A program made the translations under genes and the position numbers. DNA of 64,000 nt from Eutreptiella sp. 'Long Island Sound 2002' (lineage: Eukaryota; Euglenozoa; Euglenophyceae; Eutreptiales; Eutreptiaceae): NCBI GenBank assembly GCA_964036045.1, contig OZ038378.1, forward strand, positions 24,479,935-24,543,934, written 5' to 3'. Below the pieces are notes generated by a model. It was not told the DNA's origin, did no database searches, and saw only the letters and a program-made list of their open reading frames with translations. Below, piece after piece: positions 19,809-30,108 of the stretch. Each line of letters begins with the position of its first letter. Position 1 is the stretch's first letter.

Positions 19809-22575
19809 TCACTTGGGGCGCCTCCGTGCCCCCTTGCCTGGGTGTCCCTTTCTGTCCCTTGCCCTCCCCTTGCCCGTGCCCTTCCCCTTCCCGGTGTGGT
19901 GGTGGTGGGGTGGGGGGGGGGCGCCGATGGCCCAGGCCTGGGGGTGGGTGGCCTGGAGCCATTGGCGGAGGGCTTCGGGGGTGTAGGTGGGGCGGAGGCC
20001 CTGGACCGCGTCGCGGAGGAGGGCCTCCCATGTCGCTTGCGGCATGACGGCCTCCGGGGCGGTTACGTTGGGGTCGGGGGGGGTGCGGGTGCGCACCTCC
20101 TCGAAGGTGTGCACCATATGCACCCCTTCTCGTTTTCCCGCTCCCCCGGCCTCTTCACCCAGCGGCGGGGCTCCTGCAAAGCGGGGGCAGACCACCAGGC
20201 GAAGTGGGCGGGGGCCTGGGGGGGGGAGGGGTCCGAGCTTGGGGTCCTGGAGCGGCGGGGGGAGGACGTGGACCTGCGGTGGTGGCGGGGGTGGCGGTGC
20301 CTGGGGGAGCGGGAGCGGCGGTGGCGGGGGCTGGGGATGGAGAACGGGTACGGGCGGAGGGGGGAACGGGAGGGGGAGGTGGACATGGGGCGGCGGTGGC
20401 GTGCTCGGGGGCGCCTGGGGGAGCGGGAGTGGTGGTGGTGTGGGCTGGGGATGGTGGATGGGTATGGGTGGCGGGGGGAACGGGGAGCCCGACGGGGCCT
20501 GTGGGAGGAGGGGGAGTTGGAGGTGTGGCGGCAGTGGCGTGCCTGGCGGCGCCGGGGGGAGGGGGAGCGGTGGTTGCGGGGGCTGGCGGTGGGGGTTGCG
20601 TACGGGCGAAGGGGGGAGCGAGAAGTCTGGTGGGGCCCGTGGGGGGAGGGGGAGGTGGACATGGGGCGGCGGTGGCGGGCGTGGTGGCCCCCGGGGGAGC
20701 GGGAGCGGCGGTAGCGGGGCCCCAAGGGGTTGTGGTGGCGCCTTGGGGAGCGGGAGCGGCGCGAGTGGGTGGTTGAGGCGCGTTGGCGGTGTGGGGAGTG
20801 TGGGCGCTGGGGGCGAGTGTGCCGTGCGGGGGGGGAGCGGGAGCGCCGCCGTTTGCGGGACCGGTCCTCATCGCTCGAGTCGGGCCAGTCAGGAGGTGTC
20901 GGCGGGTCCTGGGGGGCCTCGTGTGGTGCCGCCCGGTACTGGGGCGGGGGGGGGGTCCCCCGTCGTCCATGGATCCGCCACGTAGGGGTGCGGTGGTGGC
21001 AGCGGCTGGTGGTATGGGTCGAGTGACTGTCCCTGGTGGCGTTTGGCCCGGGGGGCCCCCTCGGCGTGGACGTGGTGGCCGGGGGGATACGGTGGCTGGT
21101 ACGGGGGGGTGGTCCCTGATGGTAGGTGGGGTATGGGGTTGGAGTGCTCGGTGGCTGCCATTCCATACGCTGGTGCTGTTCGTGCACGGGGGGTTGTGGC
21201 CCGGTGGGGTAGGGTGGTGGGCAGTGGTAGTGGTGGGGGTGGTTTTGTTGGTGGTGGTGGTGGGGCCGCTGGTGGTGGTGGCGCTTGTAGTGATGGGTTT
21301 GGTGTTGCGGGTATGACCCTAGGACCCCTTGTGGGGATTCCGGTCCCCCCAGTGGGGGTGGGGGGTCGGGCATCGTGCGCAGCCCCTGCGGCTGTACTGT
21401 TTGGTGGGCAGAGGGGGCGGGTCGGGGGCCGGGCTTAACGGTGATTGTGGTTGAGGGGCCCCACGTCCCTGGGTCGGTCTGGCCAGCGGCGGTGGTGGTT
21501 TGTGGGGGCTGGATGACGGGGCGCTTGGAGATGGGGATGTTAACGAGGGTTTGGACGGGGTCGTGTTGGGTGGCCGCCTCTGTGGTGGCGGCGGCTGCTG
21601 ATGGGAGGGGGGCGTGGGTTGTGGTAGGCGGGGGGTCCTGGTTTGGGTTAGGGTTTGGGTTAGGGCGGTGTTTTTTGGGTTGGCGTCGTTGCGCCTGTGG
21701 TGTTGTGTGTGCTCGCTTGGGCGCCGGTTTCGGTTTGGGGTCAAGTTTTGGGTTGGGGTCCGGTTCCAGGTTGAGGAGGACCTCGGTCCGGAGTTGTGAG
21801 GGCGCCGGTGCCGGGTCGGGGGTCTTCCCGGTGCGTTGCCGTGGTGCCTGAGTTGCCTGTGTGGGGGTCGGGGGGTCGGTACGTGAGGCCGCGGCTTTGG
21901 CTTTTGCCGTGGCCTTGTGGATGAGGGCGGCGGTGAGGGGGGGGTCGGAGGATGAGGTGGAGGAGGTTGATGAGGCTGAGGATGAGGAGGAGGTGGTGGA
22001 CGCGGGTTGGGCTGTGATGCGGGCGGTCGCGGACTTGTGGGCGGGGGCTTCTGCTGCGGCCACGGCGGCGAGGATGGAGGGCATGTCCTCGGGATGTAGG
22101 TTGGGGGCGGGCAGCTGGGGGGGCCCGTTTGTGACCTGACGGCCCGGCGGGCCGATCTGGTCGGCAGCGGCGGGGGAGGGAGGCGCGGGGCTGTGGCCTT
22201 CTCCCTCCGGGCTTGGCTGGGCCGGGGACCTGCAATGTGTGAGGTTGTGTGGGCTGGCGTCCGCGGGGGGGGAACAGTTCGCATGGGCTGCATTTGGGGG
22301 CCAAGGGGATTGCCCGGGCTGTCTGGGGTGTGTGCAGGGGGCGTGTGCGGGCCACTGGGTGGGGTGGGCGTGCCGCGGGGCGTTGGGCTCCCCTCGGTGG
22401 GTGTGTGCGGGTTGTCGAGTGTGGGGGGTGGTGAGGGGTGTTCGGCAGGTGGGTCTGTGGCGGGCGTGTGCTGGTGTTCGGGCGGGTGGGGGAGGCCTGT
22501 GTCGCGGGGCCCGGGGGTGCGCGCGATGGTGGGCGTGTTAGGGTCTCTGGGCGAGCAGCAAGAGGGGAGGGGCAT
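19809..22575 (-). pseudogene. Retroelement-associated ORF: Pro-rich, Arg-Ser repeat protein
   Basis: Coding begins at an ATG at 22575 with a Pro/Thr-rich segment, shifts frame near 22215 (PQLPAPNLHPEDMPSILAAV), and runs through an ATG at 22084 to about 20170, then shifts again to end at 19809. Regions in order are Pro-rich; Ala/Ser-rich; Lys/Pro-rich (KPKPAPKRAH); His-rich; a long Arg-Ser domain with SRSP repeats from ~20900 to 20270; and an end with EAVMPQATWEALLRDAVQGL plus a Gly/Lys tail. RS domains are typical of splicing-type proteins, and basic RNA-binding ORF1 proteins of LINEs can look similar. It lies downstream of LINE-1 ORF3 on the same strand, so it may be ORF1 of a further element. 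Confidence 0.45.
20270..20720. repeat. 136-138 bp tandem repeat inside the RS-coding region
   Basis: Units start with GGCGGCGGTGGCG-like sequence near 20389, 20527 and 20663, giving a ~46-residue protein repeat (RRPMSTSPS then RSPLRPY then SPRR). Spacing is a multiple of three, so repeat number can change without breaking the frame. Confidence 0.65.
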
Positions 22576-22645
22576 GGGCGCGGATTGCCCGGTGAAGTGT
22601 GCTGTGTCGGCGTAAGTGTCCGCTCGCAGCGGCGCGCTTGCGTGG

Positions 22646-23935
22646 TCAGTTGTAGGCCGGGCGGTTTGGAGCAGAAGCTTGCCGTCTTCTGCTGCCGCGG
22701 CAAGGAATTTGGCAGAGGAGCTTGCGTATCTGGTGGAGCTCTTGGTCAGTGGTGGGAAGGGGGTGTGCTAGCTCTGGGCTAAGACCCACGCGGCTGAGGA
22801 CCCTGTGGATGGCGTGGTATCCGCAGGTGAGGGAGTGCTGTGGTCTGGGGGGGGGCTTTGGCAGCGGGTCCGGGCCTGCCTCGATTTGTGTGTGGGCGGT
22901 GGGGATGGCCCAAATCCAGGGCACGGTCCCAGTGGACGGCCAGCGGCGCTGAATCCAGTGGGTCAGGCAGAGCATGGCCAGTCCCAGGTGGTAGCCCGCT
23001 TTCCCTGAGGTGATTTGGGCCAGGGCGCGGGCTGGGGGTTTGTCCCCCGGCCGGAGGACGCCCCTGAGGACCCTGTGCCGGGTGGTGGGGTCCCCTACTG
23101 CCCCTCGTGGGGCGGCCCCTGGGGCGAGCATGGTGTCTGTCCCTTTGACGAGCCATTGCGGGATGGGGGACGTAGCTGTAGCGGCTACCACGTAGTAGTG
23201 CCCGCGCTCGAGGACTGTACACCAGACCTCCAGCGGGGGCTGGTCACTGTCTGTAGGTGGGGGAGGGGGGTCGTCGTCTGGGGTGCGGAGGCCGGCGGCG
23301 CGGAGGGCGGTGTCGCGGGTTGGTGCGGTGGCCTGTTCCCACTGCTCCGGGTGTTTCGGGTCCGCTGGGTGGTCCTTCTGAGCTGGGGCCCGTCGTAGGC
23401 GTATGGTGCCTCGCCGTGTGATGTTGATGTCGGTGTCGTGTGTCAGGGCCTGGCCCCACTCGATGGGGGGGATCCAGACGTGCTGGCCCTGGGTGTGTTG
23501 GCGGGCTCGCCAGAGTACGAGGTCTACGATGGCCTTGTGGAGGCCGTTGCCTGGGGTGGTCAGGTCCCGGAGGGCTTTGACAGTGAGCTTGGTCCAGTCC
23601 TCTTGTAGGCGGTACCAGCCCAGGGGAGTGGTCAGGGCCCTGTCTTGGAGGGTCGCTCGGAGGAGGTCGGGGTCGTAGATGGTGGCCGGTGTGAGGGGGG
23701 GATGGCCCGGGTCCGGGTTGGGTTGGTTGGGTGGGTTGCCGGGGTCTTGCGCGTCCACGTCGACGTATGGTTGGCCCTGGTTGGGCTTGACTGGGCTGTA
23801 CGGTGCCCGGTGGCCTCTTGGGTGAGAGATGGGCTTTGGGGCGCGTTGGTGGTGTCTTGGAGGCCTGCGGATGGAGATGGGGGGCGTGTGCGTGGCGCGG
23901 AGTGGGTTAGTGGACGTCTGGGTCATGCACGGCAT
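22646..23935 (-). CDS. LINE ORF3, possible cysteine protease (429 codons)
   Basis: An intact frame starts with ATG at 23933-23935, overlapping the end of the ORF2-derived frame, and ends at 22646. The N-terminal 60 residues are basic and Pro-rich. The centre has GLHKAIVDLVLWRARQHTQG and a region rich in Trp and charged residues. Near the C-terminus PQHSLTCGYHAIHRVL (Cys371) resembles the Gln-x(n)-Cys-Gly box of Ulp1/C48-type and other papain-fold peptidases. The matching catalytic His and Asp are not obvious. Cysteine protease domains are known in algal non-LTR elements such as Dualen, which supports but does not prove this reading. It is the best preserved ORF in the GC-rich block. Confidence 0.5.
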   Translation of the reverse strand: MPCMTQTSTNPLRATHTPPISIRRPPRHHQRAPKPISHPRGHRAPYSPVKPNQGQPYVDVDAQDPGNPPNQPNPDPGHPPLTPATIYDPDLLRATLQDRALTTPLGWYRLQEDWTKLTVKALRDLTTPGNGLHKAIVDLVLWRARQHTQGQHVWIPPIEWGQALTHDTDINITRRGTIRLRRAPAQKDHPADPKHPEQWEQATAPTRDTALRAAGLRTPDDDPPPPPTDSDQPPLEVWCTVLERGHYYVVAATATSPIPQWLVKGTDTMLAPGAAPRGAVGDPTTRHRVLRGVLRPGDKPPARALAQITSGKAGYHLGLAMLCLTHWIQRRWPSTGTVPWIWAIPTAHTQIEAGPDPLPKPPPRPQHSLTCGYHAIHRVLSRVGLSPELAHPLPTTDQELHQIRKLLCQIPCRGSRRRQASAPNRPAYN

Positions 23936-26589
23936 GGTAATGGATGAGGCGCTGCATGTGTTCCCTGGCGGTGGGGTCGGTGAGTTGTTCCGCGCGTGCT
24001 AACAGGAGGTGTTTGCGGTGTACCATTTGAGCCGCTGCTCTGCGGACTGCTTCTAGCTGGAGCAGCGCTGCTGCCTCCTTGGGGCTTTCCGTGTGTTTGG
24101 TGAGGTGTCGGTGTGGGGCCTGTGTCACCGCCCCTCTCATGGTGGCTTCCTAGACCAGGGGATCCCGGAAGAGGTGTTCGGTGGCCTGGTGTGCCTGGCT
24201 GTGGGTTGGCCAGCCTTCGTGTTGTCGTAGGGTTTCTGCCGGGGACCAGCCCACTAGCGTGTCCCTGTCTGTATGGAGGGGGCATTTCTTGAAGTGTTCC
24301 CAGTCGTCCGGGGTGGTGTGGTCGCACGGGCAACGGGTGTGTTCTTCCGGGACGTGGGTTTGCTTGTGGGCGAGCCATCTGGCGACCCTGGTGAGGAATG
24401 GTAGTTGCTCCCTGAGGAGCTGGATGCGTCGTTTTTGGAGGTGGGCTGGGACGTTTGCTGGGTGGTAGAGGGGGATTTGCCGTTTTTCCTGGAGCTCCTG
24501 GATGTGTGCCCGGCTGTCTGTGTCGCCGAGCACACGGGCGAGATGTTGGATGGGGTTGGGGTAGTGGTATGCTCTGTCGTGGGAGGAATAGGGGGCGTCC
24601 TCTGGTACCCAGTCCGGGGTCTGATGGGGCTGAGGTTTGGGGGGTATGTGTTGGAGGTGTGTGTGGTTTCGGCCGAGGTCAGGGATCTGGAGGGTTGGCA
24701 GGTGCGTTGTGCGCTTGTGTACTGCCTGGTTGTTGATCTTACCATTTCGGTATTGGTGCCTGTGGGACTCTTGTTCCACGATGTCGAGTAGGACGTAGGG
24801 GAGAAGGCTGTGAAGGGCTTTCCAGAGCAGCAGTGCTTGGGTGCCGAGGCTCGTCGCGGTGGCTTTGTGGAGTGATTGCCTTGCTATGCGGAGGAGCAGG
24901 TGTGTGTCGACAGTGGCGTCTACCACGAACCAGACCCGGACGATGTGCGGGAGGTGGGCGGGTAGGTGCGCCGCGATTTTGGCGATGGCGTCGGCCATAG
25001 CCCCCAGCCCCCCGTGGGAGGAGGCCCCCGTAGGTGGTGTGGCCCGTGTGGTGGTCCATGTGGTAGTGTCCCCCAGTGTGGGTTAGCTGTAGGGTTGCCC
25101 CCCCGGTGATTGGCGGGAGGGCGGATTCGCCTGAGGCGTCGGTGAGGAAGAGCCGGTCCGCTGGTGATGGTTGTGGGAGGCGGCATGGGTTCATGGGCAG
25201 GTAGGCGTATATGGCAAGGCCCATGGTGAGGTGGGCCACTGGGGTTGTGGGCTGCAGGACGGGGGTGGTGTACACCCCTATTCCTTTGGAGATGATGTGT
25301 TTCGCTTGGGGGGACATGGCTATGAGTCCCTGTTCCGGCTGTCCTTGTGTGAGGTAGGAGTAGATGTAGTGGAGGATGTAGGCTGTGTCTGGGTTTAGGT
25401 CGTGGCACGTGAGGGTTTGTGTTCGGTGCTCCGGTGTGTGGCAGGAGTGGTGGAGCGGATAGTAGGGGTGCTCGTGCTTGTCTGTTCTGCCTGGTTCATA
25501 CATGCTGTAACGGATGGCGGCCCCTGCCGGGCCGGGGCGGGGCCAGGTGCGTGCAGTGGTGAAGAGCCATTTGGGTGTGTGGTCGGGGTTCCACGCTACC
25601 GTGGGGTTCGCGTCGGTGCGGTGGAACCATGGGGCTACCCATGCGTAGGCCTGTGGTGGTAGGTGGGTTATGGGGTGGGCGTGCTGGCGTGCTATGAGGT
25701 GTAATACGGGGCATGGCGTGGTTGGTGCCTCGGGGTCACAGGCCCAACATGTGCGTGGCATGCTCTGGGAGTCATGGGGGACCTTTGGTAGGTCTTGGGC
25801 GGTCATGTGGTGCTTCGGTATGCGCCATTTTGCCCCGTGGTGGATGACGGTGGTCTGCGTGGGTTTGGCTTCATTCGGGGCCAGTAGTAGGGTTAGTGGT
25901 GGGACTGGGCCCGTTACTGGGGGGACGGGTTCGTGTTTCGAGCCGGTGGGTGCGTAGGGCGGTGTCGCTGGGATGGGTCGGGGGTGTTGCTTTTTGAAAT
26001 CTCGGTAGGCCGCTCGCATGTCTGTGCTTCCTGGCAGAGTGTGGCCCGCTGTTCGTGCCGTCTGCGTGAGGTACTGGCGGAAGAGGCGGTATTTCGGCCA
26101 TTCGGGAAGTTGTAGGAAGGGGGTGTGGTGTGCTCCGCTGTGGTGAAGGACCCGCATTTGTGAGAGGGTGACGTATACTACGGTGATGGAGGCCCTGACA
26201 AGGTCTATGGTGTGGATGGTGCCCTTGGGGTGATGGTGGAGGTCCCCGCAGAGGACCGCTAGATGCCCTTCCTCCGGGCACGTGTGGTTGGTGAGTATGG
26301 CGTGGTGTGGGGATGGGAGGAGAAGCTGCAGATGGTTCCACAGGCGCGTGTTCATGTCTGTGGGCATGCCCGTCTTGTGGAGTATCCAGCGTGGGCATGT
26401 GTTGCGGGCCCGTTGTGCGGCTTGGAGGCGGATTGTGGCGACCTCGCGGACCTCTGGCGAGTGGTTGTGGGTCATGCGGTGAAGGAGGGGGGCGGTGTGT
26501 CTTGTGTAGGCCGCGTTCACCTCGTCCCCTATGGCGTCCCCATACTGGGGCCCTGCCGCTCGGATGGCGCGGGTGGGTATGGAGGTGGG
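23907..26589 (-). pseudogene. LINE-1 ORF2 C-terminal part: RNase H-like domain and Cys/His motif
   Basis: After RT the frame continues (ATG 26520) through a Trp/Pro-rich region to RLFLTDASGESALPPITGGA at about 25145, where the Asp of TDAS resembles the first RNase H aspartate. A frameshift near 25020 then leads to AMADAIAKIAAHLPAHLPHI and VRVWFVVDATVDTHLLL (second Asp near 24920). About 600 bases further lie TRCPCDHTTPDDWEHFKKCP (24350-24275), a Cys/His cluster like those at LINE C-termini, and a stop TAG at 24150. An in-frame extension continues to 23907. RNase H in LINEs removes RNA from the hybrid during target-primed synthesis. The first Asp is clear; the rest of the assignment is tentative. 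Confidence 0.55.
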
Positions 26590-27760
26590 TCAGCCCCCGT
26601 GTGCTGCCCATGCCTTGGTTACGGCGCGTGTTGCCGGTTGGAGGGCGGTGGTGGGGTGTGTCAGGTGGAGTGCCTGGAAGCCTATGGAGGCGTTCAAGAC
26701 CCCGGTGAGGTAGTACGCCAGGCTCTGGTGGGACAGGGAGAGGGCCTTGGTGGTCGTGGACGCATATCTGGGGAGATGGGCGAGGTGTGACTGCAACTTG
26801 GGAGGGAGGGTGGCGTCCTCAGGGTTGGCGGCCTGGATTACGCCCAGGTGGGTGGTGGTTGTCACGACTTGCATGGGGGGCCCTTGTGGCCCTAGGGTGG
26901 GGGTCTGGCAGACCCCTTGATCATGGCCCCTGACTTTGTCGGGTGCACGATGAGGTTGTTGCGGGAGAGGTAGGACATGGTCAGGTCCAGTAAGTTGTTG
27001 GCCTGTTGGGTGACCGTTGGCCCGGGGTCTGGGGTGTGGGGTTCGTGCGGGGTGTGTGCGACCGTGAAGTTGGTGTCGTCCGCGAAGCCCACCAGGGGGG
27101 AGAGGAGGGGCTAGGGTGCGTAGGCCGGGTAATCCTGTTCGATTGTGAGGGCAAGGGGGAGCGTCATGAGGACGTACAGGAAGGGGCCTTCTGCTCCTCC
27201 TTGGGGGACCCCACTGCCTGGCTCCAGGAAGGGTGTGAGGCCTGCTCCAGTGCGGACCGCGTATTTGCGGGTGCGGATGTAGCCTAAGGCGAAGTTGTAG
27301 AAGGGGAGGCCCAGGCGTTTCCACACCGCCTCCAGAAGGAGCCAGGGGGTGTTCGGGAAGGCTCCTTTGACGTCGAGGGAGGCAATGATGAGGTCTACCG
27401 GGTCCATGTCGGCGATGGTGTCCTGGAGGAAGATGGCCTCGTGTGGGGACCGGCCTGGGATGGCCCCCCAGAGGCTGACGGGTATGTGGGGGTCCAGGTG
27501 GGGGCGGATGCGGCGTAGGAGGATGGTCCAGACGATTTTGACCTCTGTGACTGCACAGACTATGGGGCGCCAGTTGTAGACGGGGCGGACAACGGTTGCC
27601 CAGTCTGGTTGCAGGGGGGTTTGCCCCGTGACGATGTCCCAGAGGCGGTGGGCGAGGATGCGGAGGAGGTGGGCGGGGAGGTGGTAGTATGCCTCCGCAG
27701 GGAGGCCGTCGTAGCCTGGGGTTTTGTGCTGCCGGAGACTGTGGATGGCCTTCTGCACTT
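26590..27760 (-). pseudogene. LINE-1 reverse transcriptase
   Basis: RT blocks appear in order on the - strand: HKTPGYDGLPAEAYYHL, YNWRPIVCAVTEVK, LWGAIPGRSPHEAIFLQD, ASLDVKGAFPNTP (first catalytic Asp), GSGVPQGGAEGPFLYVL, then after a TAG at 27111 VGFADDTNFTVAH with FADD at 27078-27089, and LSRNNLIVHPTKS. These are hallmarks of non-LTR retrotransposon RTs. A frameshift near 26900 precedes the thumb region (TTTTHLGVIQAANPEDATL), which ends at TGA 26590. All catalytic aspartates are present, so only the stops and shifts inactivate it. Confidence 0.9.
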
Positions 27761-28299
27761 CGTGGATGGTGAAGGGGCACTTTTCCAGTTGCCTCCTCTG
27801 GGTGTGGTTGAAAACCTGAGGGAGGCGGTCGATTTTGGCCTGGCTGTCCGTGTCCAGTGTGTCTTGGGTGGGCGTGTGTTGTTGGAGGAAGCTGTCTTGG
27901 GTGGCTTGGAGCACTGTGGCTTGGTGGTTGGTGAGGGAGCTGTCGTCCTGTCTGACCGTGGTGATGGTGCGGTGGCCGGTGTCGGTCATGGCGTCGTTGA
28001 GGTGGCGGATGGCCTTGTAGGGGAGTTCATGTTGCGCATACCGCTCGTATTCTTGGGCGATGCGCTGCTGCCTGTGAATGTGCCACCGCTGCAGGTCTGC
28101 CCTGGTGCGGGCTACTTGCACCCTGCAGTGGTGTATCTGGCGGCGGGTTTGGGGGGTGTCGGTGTGGAGGAGGGTCGCCAGTTGTTGCTTCGCATGCCAG
28201 AGGTCATGAATCATGTCCCCTAGGGCCGTGGGTGGTCGGTCGTCGTCAGTGTGGGGGTGTTGCTGGAAGCCGCAGGCGACTGCAGCCGTGCGCATGGCT

Positions 28300-29216
28300 G
28301 TGAGCAGGTCGCTGGGGTCCGGTTGGATGCGCCGGGCGCGGTCTATGGCCCTATGATATTGGGACCAGGCCTGTTTGTCGTGCAGTGGGGGCATCCTCAG
28401 GGGGGGTGGTAGGCCTTGGTCTGCATCCTCTGGGGGGCTGGGGGGAAGGTTGGGGATGGTGAGGCGGATGTGTAGGGGGCTATGGCCTGTGGGTCCCAGC
28501 GGGAGGGGTCCATATCGGGCCTCTGCCCGGATGATGGTGGTGGGGTCGCCATAGCATACGTCGATGCGGGAGCAGGCGGCATCTGTTTGGTGGGGGAAGT
28601 GGGATGGTTGTTCTTCGAGGTTGGCCGTCAGGTCCACGAGCCCCAGCATTTGGATGGTGTCGCGGACTGCATGGTCTTGGGGTGTGGCCTGTCCCCCTCG
28701 GTCCGCCCGGGTGAGGGCGGCATTCATGTCGCCGAAGATGATTGTGGGGGCGAGCATGGCCATCTGGCGGTATGCCTCGGCCAGGGCTTGGAGGAAGGGT
28801 TCCGTGGCGTCGCCGAAGGGTACGTGGGCGTTGATGACGTTGAGTTGCCATCCGTCCCCGACAACCTCATAGACGCCTAGCCTCCCTGGGATGCTGAGGT
28901 GGTGGACTAGGTGGACCTGAATGCCGGTTCGGGCGTACAGGGGGGTTCCCTTGTGCCAGTAGCATTTGTACGCTTTCTGGTCCGGGGTATATATTGGGGT
29001 GGTTTCTGGGGGGTCGTCGCGTTGTAGGCCCTGTTCCTGGAAGGTGAGGAGGTGAGGAACCCACTCCGGCCCCTGTGCCAGTGGGAGCTCCTGGAGGGCG
29101 GTTGTGGCGTCCTTGGAGTATGTGACGGCCGCATGGTTGAGGTTGAGGAGGTTGACGGTGGCCTCGGTGGGGGCAGGCTGGGGCTGTGGAGGCTTGCGGC
29201 CTCGGCCCTTGCCCCG
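28300..29216 (-). pseudogene. LINE-1 AP-type endonuclease domain
   Basis: In the same frame as ORF1 and RT, separated from ORF1 by UGA at 29217. It reads VNLLNLNHAAVTYSKDATT, then HVPFGDATEPFLQALAEAYR, IFGDMNAALTRADR (GDxN at 28733-28722), DAACSRIDVCYGDP (SRID at 28571-28560) and GPTGHSPLHIRLT (GHSP at 28487-28476). GDxN, SxID and GHSP in this order are the metal-binding and catalytic boxes of APE endonucleases that nick target DNA for LINE insertion. The domain has normal size, and the frame stays open on into RT until TAG 27111. Confidence 0.85.
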
Positions 29217-29222
29217 TCAGGG
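29217..29222 (-). promoter_or_regulatory. ORF1-ORF2 junction UGA-CGG, possible readthrough stop
   Basis: The - strand reads SPPP, then TGA, then CGG GGC AAG in the same frame, leading into the endonuclease. The stop occupies 29217-29219; the CGG lies just 3' of it on the - strand, at 29214-29216. UGA CGG is a known readthrough context in some plant viruses. No spacer or new start separates the two ORFs, which fits fused translation of ORF2 by readthrough. Chance mutation is the alternative. Confidence 0.35.
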
Positions 29223-30108
29223 AGGGGGACTGGGGCCCGGGGACTTTTTGCCGGATGGTGGGCGCTTGGGTAGGCGTGGCGGGGGGAGGCCTTGGCTCCA
29301 CTCCGGGGGGAGCTCCCCAGTGTATTTGGTGCCTCTGTGAACCTTGTTCTCGTCGGTGCGGAGCCGGATGGGGTGGGCGCTGGTGAGCTCCAGGGTGTGG
29401 CCTTCTGGCTTGTCCGGCGCGCTGCTGCTTTGGTCTAGCTCCTTTTGGCGGTTCCAGACCACCCGGATCTGTGGCCCCCCGTTGTCCCCCAGGTCACGGA
29501 GGCGGTACTGGATTGTGCCCTCACACCAGATCCAGTCGCCCGTGTGGTCGTTGCGGAAGGGCTGCTGGACCTTCGCGCCCTTTTCGAATCCTGGGTACGC
29601 CTCGGGTGGGGGCGGTGCTGATGGCGGGAGGGAGGATGATGAGGATGCCTGGTCCGGGTGGGGTGGTGGTAATGATTGGAGGGAGGATGACGAGGATGCT
29701 TGGTCCGGGTTTGCCGGGTGGGTCGGGGGGGCTGCGGGGGGTCGGGAGGTCGCTGCTTTTCCGGCTTGGTTGGGGGCGGGTGCGCCCCTTTTCCGTCTCC
29801 CTCGCTTGGGTGGGACGGGAGGTGGTGGGGCTGGGGGGGCGTGGGGTTTGAAGAAGGGGTGCGTTGCTTGCTGGCCCGGATCCCTTAGTGGGGGTTCTGC
29901 CGGCGTTTGCATGGTCGCTTTCGCATGGCTGCGCGTGAGGTCCGCGAGCTTGCGCACGGTCTCCGGGGGGTCGGTTGGCCATGGCAGTGCGGCCGGGCTG
30001 TCGTTGAAAGGGTGCTGGAGGTGGTAGTTCCTCATCGCCTTGGGCTGCATGACGCAGGCTTCCGTGGGTTCCGGTGTGTCTGGGCCGCTGGGGGACCCTT
30101 GAGCCCAG

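Noticed and set aside
21641-21665. Telomere-like GGTTTGGGTTAGGG repeats
   Set aside because: Only two units, embedded in the coding sequence for an Asn-Pro repeat and with mixed TTTGGG/TTAGGG units. There is no sign of a chromosome end.
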